NCBI GenBank assembly: GCA_041552135.1
Contig: JBFELL010000066.1
Span: 1 to 14,778, forward strand
Length of the DNA: 14,778 bases
From: SZUA-186 sp041552135
GTDB lineage: Bacteria > Pseudomonadota > Gammaproteobacteria > UBA9214
Direction: 5' to 3'
Below are positions 1 to 5,606 of this stretch, piece by piece; the stretch's first letter is position 1; each line of letters begins with the position of its first letter. The translations under genes and the position numbers were made by a program. The notes under the pieces are model-generated. The model had not been told where the DNA came from and made no database searches. It saw only the letters and a list, made by a program, of their open reading frames with translations.

Positions 1-1
1 C

Positions 2-244
2 GGCGCCTGGGCCAGTGCCGCCCCGGCCGCCGGTGAATCCGGCAGCATCGCGGCAGAATCGCGATCACTGGACGCGGATTATGTACAACTGCTTGATTAC
101 ATTGGATATGATCAAACTTCCATCGACACGCTGGTAACACGCAGCGGATTGACGCCGGCGGAAGTTTCCTCCATGCTCCTTCAGCTGGAATTGGGCGGCC
201 ATGTCGCCTCGAGCCCGGGTGGGCTTTATAACAGACTGAAATAG
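2..244 (+). CDS. dprA: DNA processing protein DprA (Smf), C-terminal fragment
   Basis: This is the 3' end of a gene that enters from outside the window; 80 codons are visible, ending in TAG at 242-244. After a low-complexity Ala/Gly/Ser linker, the last ~55 residues (LDYIGYDQTSIDTL ... LELGGHVASSPGGLY) match the winged-helix domain that closes DprA proteins. DprA binds incoming single-stranded DNA and loads RecA during natural transformation; that role is known for the family and cannot be tested here because the Rossmann-like core lies off the left edge. The identification is strengthened by smg starting 11 bp downstream, the same neighbour as in E. coli and many other gammaproteobacteria. 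Confidence 0.85.
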   Translation, partial: GAWASAAPAAGESGSIAAESRSLDADYVQLLDYIGYDQTSIDTLVTRSGLTPAEVSSMLLQLELGGHVASSPGGLYNRLK

Positions 245-255
245 TAAAGGTTTTT

Positions 256-729
256 ATGAAAGAGAATGTCTTCGACGTCCTGATGTACCTGTTCGAGAAC
301 TACTACATGGACGACGATAACCCGGTGAGTCCGGACCGCGAATCGGTCCAGCAGGACCTGCGCAATGCCGGTTTCCCAAGCGCCGAGATCGACCGCGCCT
401 TCAGCTGGCTGGAAGGGCTGGCCAGCGACAGCACGCCGCCGGACATGCAGGCGGAACATTCCCTGCGGCTGTTCTCGCGGGATGAGGCGGCGCGCCTGGA
501 TACCGAATGCCGCGGCCTGCTGCTGTTTTTCGAGCAAATGGGTGTCCTGACGCCGACCAGCCGTGAACGGGTCATCGACCGCGCCATGGCGCTGGAGAAT
601 GAAGACTTCGATATCGAACAGCTGAAGTGGGTCATCCTGATGGTGCTGTTCAACCAGCCGGGCGAGGAAGCCGCCTATGCCTGGGTGGAGGACTTTGTGT
701 TTGAAAACCCGACCAACAGCCTGCATTGA
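256..729 (+). CDS. smg: Smg family protein (DUF494)
   Basis: The product is 157 residues, the same length as E. coli Smg. It shares family landmarks: the N-terminal FDVLMYLFENYY, the central CRGLLLFFEQMGVL, and the C-terminal LKWVILMVLFNQPGEEAAY, ending in LH. The protein is small, acidic and probably all-helical, with no membrane segment or catalytic motif that I can see. Its molecular role is not established; the name comes from its position next to dprA/smf. The start is supported by AAAGG at 246-250, five bases before the ATG. It lies 11 bp after dprA and 52 bp before topA, so co-transcription with dprA is likely. Confidence 0.93.
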   Translation: MKENVFDVLMYLFENYYMDDDNPVSPDRESVQQDLRNAGFPSAEIDRAFSWLEGLASDSTPPDMQAEHSLRLFSRDEAARLDTECRGLLLFFEQMGVLTPTSRERVIDRAMALENEDFDIEQLKWVILMVLFNQPGEEAAYAWVEDFVFENPTNSLH

Positions 730-781
730 TGCCGCCTGACGGCCAGCCACACGACTGACTCGCCGAGCCTGATGCAATCCC

Positions 782-3094
782 ATGAGCAATAATCTCGTCA
801 TCGTCGAATCCCCCGCCAAGTCCAAAACCATCAAGAAATACCTGGGCAAGGGATTTGAGGTCATGGCCTCCTACGGCCACGTCCGCGACCTGGTGCCAAA
901 AGAGGGCGCCGTGGATCCCGAGCACGACTTCGCGATGAAGTATCAGCTCATCGAGCGCAACAGCAAGCATGTTGATGCCATCGTCAAGGCCATGCGCAAG
1001 GCCGATGCGCTCTACCTGGCGACTGACCCGGACCGCGAGGGCGAGGCCATTTCCTGGCACCTGGTGGAACTGCTCAAGGATCGCAAGGTACTGAAGGACA
1101 AGCCGGTGCATCGCGTGGTGTTCCACGAGATCACCAAGCGCGCCATCAGCGAGGCCATCGAGCACTCGCGTGAACTGTCCACCGAACTGATCAATGCACA
1201 ACAGGCGCGGCGCGCCCTGGACTACCTCGTCGGTTTCAACCTCTCGCCGCTGCTCTGGAAGAAGATCCGTCGTGGCCTGTCGGCCGGCCGTGTCCAGAGC
1301 CCGGCCCTGCGCATGATTGTCGAGCGCGAGATCGAGATCGAGAAATTCAAGCCGCGCGAGTACTGGACGCTGGAGAGCGACCTGACGCGTGAGAAGCAGA
1401 ACTTCACGGCACGACTCACGTACCTGCATGGCGAGAAACTCAAGCAGTTCTCCATTACCGCTGAGACCGGTGCCAGCAAGGCAAAAGAGGAACTGCTGCA
1501 GGCAGCCGGCGGCGAGCTGGTCGTCGAGGCTGTCGAGAAGAAACAGCGCAAGCGCAACCCGGCGGCCCCGTTTACCACCTCCACGCTGCAGCAGGAAGCC
1601 TCGCGCAAGATCGGCTTTACTGCCAGCCGTACCATGCGTATTGCCCAGCAGCTGTATGAAGGCATGGACATCGGTGGCGAAACCGTGGGCCTGATCACCT
1701 ACATGCGCACCGACTCCGTTAACCTGGCGCAGGAGGCCATCGACGAGTTGCGCGGTTTCATACCGGAGCGCTTCGGCGACGGTACGCTGCCCGACCAGCC
1801 GCGCACCTTCAAGACCAAGGCGAAAAACGCCCAGGAGGCGCACGAGGCCATCCGCCCGACATCGGTACGGCACACGCCCGAGGACATCAAGAAGTACCTC
1901 AGTGCAGAGCAGCTGAAACTCTATACGCTGATCTGGAAGCGAACCATTGCCTGCCAGATGATCCACGCCACCATCAACACGGTCAGTGTCGATTTCGCCT
2001 GTGGCGAGGGCAACCGCTTCCGCGCCACCGGTTCCACGGTGGTGGATCCCGGTTTCATGGCGGTCTACCAGGAAGGCGTGGACGACAGCAAGGGCGACAG
2101 CGACGAGAAGCTGCTGCCGCCGCTGGAGAAGGGCGACAGCTGCAAGCTGAATGAAATACGTGCCGACCAGCACTTTACCGAACCGCCGCCGCGCTACTCC
2201 GAGGCCAGCCTCGTCAAGGCACTGGAAGAGCACGGCATCGGCCGCCCCTCGACCTACGCCACCATCATCTCGACGCTGCAGGCGCGAGAGTACGTGACGC
2301 TGGAGAAAAAGCGCTTTTACCCGACCGACGTCGGCCGCGTGGTAAGCAAGTTCCTGACCGAACACTTCACCCGCTACGTGGACTACGACTTCACGGCGCG
2401 GCTTGAGGACGAGCTGGATGCCGTCTCCCGCGGCGAAAAGGACTGGGTGCCGCTGATGCGCGAATTCTGGAAACCGTTCAAGACCACGGTGAAGGAGAAG
2501 GACGAAAGCGTTTCGCGCAGCGATGTCACGACCGAGGACATGGACGAGGACTGTCCCAAGTGCGGCAAGACGCTGCAGCTGCGGCTCGGACGCCGCGGGC
2601 GTTTCATCGGTTGCTCCGGCTACCCGGATTGCGATTACACGCGCAATGTCGATGACGATCGCAACAGCGCGGAACCGGAAGTGGTGGAAGGCCGCAGCTG
2701 TCCACAGTGCGAATCGCCGCTGATTATCCGCAGCGGGCGCTATGGCAAATTCATCGGCTGCAGCAGCTACCCGGATTGCAAATATATCGAGCCGCTGGAG
2801 AAGCCGGAAAACACCGGGGTGCAATGTCCCCAGTGCAAAAAAGGCAACATCCTCAAGCGCAAGTCACGCCGTGGCAAGATCTTCTACTCCTGTGAACGCT
2901 ACCCGGATTGCGATTACGCCCTGTGGAACCCGCCTCTCGCGCAACCCTGCCCGAAGTGCCACTGGCCCATCACATCGGTCAAGACGACCAAGCGTTCCGG
3001 CACCCAGCGCGTCTGTCCACAAAACGACTGCAAGTTTGTCGAACCCTGGGAAGAACCCGAAAAACAGGAAGACACCGCGGAGGCCGACACCTGA
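782..3094 (+). CDS. topA: DNA topoisomerase I (type IA, omega protein)
   Basis: This 770-residue enzyme relaxes negatively supercoiled DNA by transient single-strand breakage. The N-terminal TOPRIM domain carries E9 (VIVESPAKSKTI) and the acidic triad D82-P-D84-R-E86. The catalytic tyrosine is Y307 in GLITYMRTDS, with the usual arginine two residues on (R309). LSAGRVQSPALR (about 166-177) and EEHGIGRPSTYATI are further type IA signatures. The C-terminal part holds four CxxC-type zinc ribbons starting near C591, C640, C682 and C723. The first three keep the GxFxGCxxYPDC pattern or a close variant; the fourth is more divergent. It is shorter than E. coli TopA (865 aa) at the C-terminus. No clear Shine-Dalgarno precedes the ATG, but the MSNNLVIVESPAKSKTI start fits the family. 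Confidence 0.98.
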   Translation: MSNNLVIVESPAKSKTIKKYLGKGFEVMASYGHVRDLVPKEGAVDPEHDFAMKYQLIERNSKHVDAIVKAMRKADALYLATDPDREGEAISWHLVELLKDRKVLKDKPVHRVVFHEITKRAISEAIEHSRELSTELINAQQARRALDYLVGFNLSPLLWKKIRRGLSAGRVQSPALRMIVEREIEIEKFKPREYWTLESDLTREKQNFTARLTYLHGEKLKQFSITAETGASKAKEELLQAAGGELVVEAVEKKQRKRNPAAPFTTSTLQQEASRKIGFTASRTMRIAQQLYEGMDIGGETVGLITYMRTDSVNLAQEAIDELRGFIPERFGDGTLPDQPRTFKTKAKNAQEAHEAIRPTSVRHTPEDIKKYLSAEQLKLYTLIWKRTIACQMIHATINTVSVDFACGEGNRFRATGSTVVDPGFMAVYQEGVDDSKGDSDEKLLPPLEKGDSCKLNEIRADQHFTEPPPRYSEASLVKALEEHGIGRPSTYATIISTLQAREYVTLEKKRFYPTDVGRVVSKFLTEHFTRYVDYDFTARLEDELDAVSRGEKDWVPLMREFWKPFKTTVKEKDESVSRSDVTTEDMDEDCPKCGKTLQLRLGRRGRFIGCSGYPDCDYTRNVDDDRNSAEPEVVEGRSCPQCESPLIIRSGRYGKFIGCSSYPDCKYIEPLEKPENTGVQCPQCKKGNILKRKSRRGKIFYSCERYPDCDYALWNPPLAQPCPKCHWPITSVKTTKRSGTQRVCPQNDCKFVEPWEEPEKQEDTAEADT

Positions 3095-3122
3095 TCGTGG
3101 CAAGGCACACGGCTGACGGCCC

Positions 3123-3677
3123 ATGACACCATGGCACATCCGCGAAGCCATCCGCCAGATTGCCGCTGGCGGTGTCATTGCCTACCCGACGGATACGGTG
3201 TACGGCCTCGGCTGTGATCCCCTGAACGCCGCCGCCATGCTGCATCTGCTGGCGCTCAAGCAGCGCGGCATCGAACAGGGCGTTATTCTCATCGCCAGTC
3301 GCTGGCGACAGCTGCGACCTTTCCTGCAGCCACTGCAAGCGGCTACGAGGAAGCGCGTGACGAAACATCGGGGCAAACCGGTCACCTGGTTGTTGCCGGC
3401 ACGCCCGGATGTACCGGCCTGGCTGTGCGGGCGGCATGACACGCTGGCGGTACGCGTCACGCGTCATCCCGTCGTTGCCGCGCTGTGCGACACATGGGAC
3501 GGCCCGCTCGTGTCCACCAGCGCGAACCGCCACGGCAGACCACCCGCAACCAGCATGCTGGAGGTGTACAGGGCATTCGGCGACAGCCTGGATTACGTGC
3601 TGAGCGGCCCCGCCGGTACCGGAAAACCGAGTGAAATCCGTGACGGCCTGACCGGCAAGGTGCTGCGCAGGAACTGA
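3123..3677 (+). CDS. tsaC: Threonylcarbamoyl-AMP synthase (YrdC/TsaC)
   Basis: This 184-residue single-domain YrdC protein makes threonylcarbamoyl-AMP from threonine, bicarbonate and ATP, the first step of t6A37 modification in ANN-decoding tRNAs. Visible motifs are YPTDTVYGLGCDP (21-33), the KxR pair K46/R48, AVRVTRHPVV, the nucleotide-site STSAN (131-135), and the terminal PSEIRDGLTG (169-178), which closely resembles the C-terminus of E. coli TsaC. The extra C-terminal domain of Sua5 is absent. The residue after KQR is Gly (KQRGIEQG) where E. coli has Pro. It follows topA by 28 bp and is probably in the same transcript. The Shine-Dalgarno is weak, but the start gives the expected length. 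Confidence 0.93.
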   Translation: MTPWHIREAIRQIAAGGVIAYPTDTVYGLGCDPLNAAAMLHLLALKQRGIEQGVILIASRWRQLRPFLQPLQAATRKRVTKHRGKPVTWLLPARPDVPAWLCGRHDTLAVRVTRHPVVAALCDTWDGPLVSTSANRHGRPPATSMLEVYRAFGDSLDYVLSGPAGTGKPSEIRDGLTGKVLRRN

Positions 3678-3720
3678 CAGGACAACGTGTCCGTAGCAAG
3701 ACAAGCGCGCAGACGCAATG

Positions 3721-3754
3721 CGCTTCTCTGCACCCTCCGCGCCGCTGCGATGAA
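3721..3754 (-). repeat. Degenerate copy of the TTCACCGCAG/GCAGAG intergenic repeat
   Basis: Read on the minus strand, this part of the tsaC-hemF gap gives TTCATCGCAGC, then GGCGCGGA, then GGGTGCAGAGAAG. The first and last blocks align with the copy between hemB and aroE (TTCACCGCAGC and GGGTGCAGAGAA), with the 8-base middle block as an insertion. The pattern belongs to the same repeat style as the inverted-repeat element after prlC. No function is evident. The remaining ~70 bp of this gap shows no convincing promoter. Confidence 0.5.
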
Positions 3755-3783
3755 AAGGCATTACAACTGCTAACGGGATCCCA

Positions 3784-4710
3784 ATGACCGACGAAACAAT
3801 TGGCAAGCAACACATCGACCAGGTCCGTGACTACCTGCTGGGCCTGCAGGACACGATCTGCGCGGCCTTCGAGGAGGTCGACGGCAAGGCCCGCTTCCTC
3901 GAGGACAACTGGGAGCGTGAGCAGGGCGGTGGCGGGCGCTCGCGCGTCATGGAAGGCGGTGCCGTCTTCGAGAAGGCCGGCATCAATTTCTCTCATGTCT
4001 TCGGCGACCGCTTACCGCCTTCGGCCACCGCCGCACGACCGGAACTGGCCGGCCGCTCGTTCCAGGCCATGGGCGTCTCGCTGGTGATCCACCCGCACAA
4101 CCCCTACGTGCCGACCTCGCATGCCAATGTACGCTTTTTCATCGCGGAGAGGGACGGTGAGGCAGCGGTGTGGTGGTTTGGCGGCGGCTTCGACATGACG
4201 CCCTACTACGGCTTCACGGAGGATGCCGAGCACTGGCACCGGATCGCCAGGGAGGCCTGTACACCATTTGGTGACACGGTCTACCCCGCCTACAAGAAAT
4301 GGTGCGACGAGTACTTTTATCTCAAGCACCGCAGCGAGCCACGCGGCATCGGCGGACTGTTTTTCGACGACCTGAACGCGGGGGGCTTCAGCCGCTGCCT
4401 GTCCTTCCTTATCAGCGTCGGTACCCACTATCTGCCAGCCTACCTGCCGGTCGTGGAACGCCGCAAGGACATGACGTACGGTGCGCGGGAGAAGGATTTC
4501 CAGTGCTACCGGCGCGGACGCTACGTCGAGTTCAACCTGGTCTACGACCGTGGCACCCTGTTCGGCCTGCAGTCGGGCGGCCGTACCGAGGCCATCCTCA
4601 TGTCACTGCCCCCCGAGGTGAAATGGCGCTATGACTGGCACCCGGAACCCGGCACACCGGAGGCAGAACTCTACGAGACCTTCCTGCAGCCGAAAGACTG
4701 GCTGGCATAG
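3784..4710 (+). CDS. hemF: Oxygen-dependent coproporphyrinogen III oxidase
   Basis: The 308-residue product is the aerobic enzyme that converts coproporphyrinogen III to protoporphyrinogen IX by oxidative decarboxylation of two propionates, a late step in haem synthesis. Family signatures are present throughout: FLEDNWEREQGGGGRSRV (38-55), the His-rich VIHPHNPYVPTSHANVRFF (101-119), WWFGGGFDMTPYYGF (130-144), RGIGGLFFDDLN (187-198) and RGRYVEFNLVYDRGTLFGLQ (244-263). Length is close to the E. coli enzyme (299 aa). A modest GGGA at 3775-3778 lies five bases before the ATG. tsaC ends 106 bp upstream, and a terminator follows the stop codon directly. hemF next to tsaC is also a Pseudomonas-like arrangement. 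Confidence 0.98.
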   Translation: MTDETIGKQHIDQVRDYLLGLQDTICAAFEEVDGKARFLEDNWEREQGGGGRSRVMEGGAVFEKAGINFSHVFGDRLPPSATAARPELAGRSFQAMGVSLVIHPHNPYVPTSHANVRFFIAERDGEAAVWWFGGGFDMTPYYGFTEDAEHWHRIAREACTPFGDTVYPAYKKWCDEYFYLKHRSEPRGIGGLFFDDLNAGGFSRCLSFLISVGTHYLPAYLPVVERRKDMTYGAREKDFQCYRRGRYVEFNLVYDRGTLFGLQSGGRTEAILMSLPPEVKWRYDWHPEPGTPEAELYETFLQPKDWLA

Positions 4711-4714
4711 AACG

Positions 4715-4732
4715 ACGGCGGCCGCCGTTTTT
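4715..4732 (+). terminator. Intrinsic terminator after hemF
   Basis: The perfect 14-base palindrome ACGGCGGCCGCCGT (4715-4728) can fold into a five-pair stem with a GGCC loop, and the sequence runs on into TTTTT (4728-4732). It begins four bases after the hemF stop codon. Read in the opposite direction there is no U tract, so it should not stop the facing gene at 4764-5213. Confidence 0.75.
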
Positions 4733-4763
4733 GTAAACACCTTCAGTGCTGACGCACATCGGC

Positions 4764-5213
4764 TCAGGCCGCATATTTCGCCTTGGCCTCGCGTGCTGCC
4801 TGCGCCTCTTGCGGCCGGTAGGCCTTGCCGGACCAGAGCATCTCATAGGCGATTTCCTCGTTGCCGTTTTCGCACAGCTCAAGGACCTCGCGAAACAGTG
4901 GCTGGAAACTCTCGCTGCGGTGAGACCGCTCATGGTCCTCAAAGGAACGCCAGAATGTCACGATCAGGGCCTCCCGGTCCTTCAGCGGACTGCTTACCGC
5001 CTGCCCGATGCTGGATCCTTCATTGGAGATATCGCCGCTGTTCATGACAACGAAACCGCCGACAAATCCGGTATCGGAGTGGTAGGTCTTGACGTTCTCG
5101 CACAGCATGGCGACCCGCTCCTGAAGGTCATCCACACGATAACCTTCCTTGAGCACCACCCGGTTCACGGTAACGACACCGTCATGGGGAAAATCAGGAA
5201 TCAGGCCAGGCAT
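4764..5213 (-). CDS. Small dimeric alpha/beta-barrel-like protein (ABM-like, with sulfur oxygenase reductase-like features)
   Basis: A 149-residue soluble protein with no signal peptide or membrane segment. The start is firm: AAGGAGG (complement of 5219-5225) lies five bases before the ATG. The pattern of a strand, a conserved FW, then a helix with paired histidines (ALIVTFWRSFEDHERSHRSE, 82-101) fits the antibiotic-biosynthesis-monooxygenase type of dimeric alpha/beta barrel. The same stretch also resembles, from memory, the iron-site region of archaeal sulfur oxygenase reductase (TFWKDWKDHEEMHR), with H94 and H98 at the places of the two iron-ligand histidines. C38 upstream of GFVGGF (49-54) sits roughly where that enzyme has its active-site cysteine before GFVGF. 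The protein is only about half the length of that enzyme, so I infer a fold relationship, not an activity. It is probably monocistronic, isolated by terminators, with its own promoter carrying an IscR-type operator. Confidence 0.8.
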   Translation of the reverse strand: MPGLIPDFPHDGVVTVNRVVLKEGYRVDDLQERVAMLCENVKTYHSDTGFVGGFVVMNSGDISNEGSSIGQAVSSPLKDREALIVTFWRSFEDHERSHRSESFQPLFREVLELCENGNEEIAYEMLWSGKAYRPQEAQAAREAKAKYAA

Positions 5214-5226
5214 GACAACCTCCTTA

Positions 5227-5250
5227 ATTAGCGTTTAACTGATTGCTAAT
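5227..5250 (-). promoter_or_regulatory. Inverted repeat over the -10/start region of the 4764-5213 gene
   Basis: ATTAGC (5227-5232) and GCTAAT (5245-5250) form a perfect 6-bp inverted repeat separated by 12 bp. Extending to 9-base arms (5224-5232 and 5245-5253) gives eight matches of nine. It covers the -10 box and the predicted start site. Because one arm lies upstream of the start site, it is more likely a DNA operator than an RNA hairpin. The cognate regulator is unknown. Confidence 0.4.
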
Positions 5251-5276
5251 TTACAATTCCTGACCATTTTAGTCAA
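5248..5276 (-). promoter_or_regulatory. Sigma70-type promoter of the 4764-5213 gene
   Basis: On the minus strand, TTGACT (5276-5271, five of six consensus bases) is followed after exactly 17 bp by TAAATT (5253-5248, four of six). The predicted transcription start is near 5241, giving a leader of about 28 bases that contains the strong AAGGAGG. The surroundings (5221-5340) are markedly AT-rich compared with the rest of the window. Confidence 0.7.
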
Positions 5277-5280
5277 GTAT
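5256..5280 (-). promoter_or_regulatory. IscR type 1-like operator overlapping the -35 box
   Basis: On the minus strand the 25 bases from 5280 to 5256 begin ATACTTGACT and end GGTCAGGAAT, with AAAAT between. Compared with the E. coli IscR type 1 consensus (halves ATASYYGACT and AGTCRRSTAT around RWWWY), 23 of 25 positions agree; the exceptions are one base in each of the right-half AGT and TAT elements. The site contains the -35 hexamer, a position that would let a bound Rrf2-family regulator block RNA polymerase. In E. coli, holo-IscR binds type 1 sites and represses when Fe-S clusters are plentiful. No regulator gene is visible in the window. Confidence 0.6.
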
Positions 5281-5315
5281 TATTGATATATGGATAAATC
5301 GTGATTATGAGGATT

Positions 5316-5335
5316 ATTTCATATAAATTTCATAT
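5316..5335. repeat. 11-bp-spaced direct repeat in an AT-rich upstream region
   Basis: ATTTCATAT occurs twice, at 5316-5324 and 5327-5335, with a period of 11 bp (about one helical turn). It lies 36 bp upstream of the IscR-like site in the same AT-rich stretch. It could be a phased protein-binding or UP-like element, or simple AT-rich coincidence. Confidence 0.3.
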
Positions 5336-5389
5336 CGATACAAATCCAAGGGGAGGGGGCTACGTCGTTGGTAAGGTACCTGCCTGGAC

Positions 5390-5415
5390 AAAAAAAACCC
5401 GCCTTACGGCGGGTT
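5390..5415 (-). terminator. Intrinsic terminator of the transporter transcript
   Basis: On the minus strand AACCCGCC, a GTAA loop and GGCGGGTT form a perfect 8-bp stem (5415-5396) that runs into a T tract (complement of the eight As at 5390-5397). The GNRA-type loop and strong stem make this a textbook Rho-independent terminator. It ends transcripts coming from 5607-6551, some 190 bases after that gene's stop codon, and shields the promoter at 5248-5276 from read-through. Confidence 0.9.
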
Positions 5416-5463
5416 GAAAACGCTTTTCAGCGTCGGAGGAGACTTTACTGTGCAATGACACAA

Positions 5464-5513
5464 CTCTGAAATGGGCCCCGCTCGTCCATGTTTCATCCGG
5501 ACCCATTTCACAG
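5464..5513 (-). repeat. Inverted repeat (hairpin) in the transporter 3' region
   Basis: CTCTGAAATGGG (5464-5475) and CCCATTTCACAG (5502-5513) pair at 11 of 12 positions around a 26-base loop. The innermost nine pairs are uninterrupted. It contains no ORF and has no adjacent U tract, so it is probably an RNA structural element or a palindromic repeat rather than a terminator. Confidence 0.6.
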
Positions 5514-5606
5514 CACACTCAACCACTGTATCGACGGGTCCCGGAAATCCTTTAGCGCAATCTGGATACCGCTCAAAGAATCCGTATCTTCATGATTTAA
5601 CAGGCA

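Larger units (their letters stand above)
5390..5606 (-). ncRNA. Long structured 3' region of the transporter mRNA, possible 3'-UTR-derived small RNA
   Basis: Between the transporter stop codon and its terminator lie about 190 bases with no credible gene. On the minus strand this holds, in order: a long-armed hairpin (arms 5502-5513 and 5464-5475, 11 of 12 pairs, 26-base loop), a short perfect hairpin ACGCT-GAAA-AGCGT (5433-5420), then the terminator hairpin with its U tract. Two adjacent GNRA-loop hairpins before a U run are typical of the 3' ends of Hfq-binding small RNAs. Existence as a separate RNA is inference; no internal promoter or processing site is visible. Confidence 0.35.

Noticed and set aside
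650..2824. A 724-codon open frame antisense to topA
   Set aside because: It mirrors the codon bias of topA, shows no recognisable domain, and topA itself has every expected motif. Long antisense frames are common in GC-rich genes.
4715..4732. Bidirectional terminator shared by hemF and the 4764-5213 gene
   Set aside because: A U tract follows the stem only in the plus direction; on the minus strand the stem is followed by CGTTC.
5256..5280. Interpretation of the dyad as an NsrR site
   Set aside because: The sequence lacks the AAGATG/CATCTT-type half-sites of NsrR and fits the IscR type 1 halves far better.
5283..5287. TTGAT as an FNR/ANR site beside the IscR-like operator
   Set aside because: Only one half-site is present; the matching ATCAA at the required spacing is absent.
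5390..5606. tRNA or riboswitch in the long non-coding gap
   Set aside because: No cloverleaf, TTCGANNC-like T-arm or CCA-type acceptor could be found, and the structured region lies downstream of a gene next to a terminator rather than in a leader.
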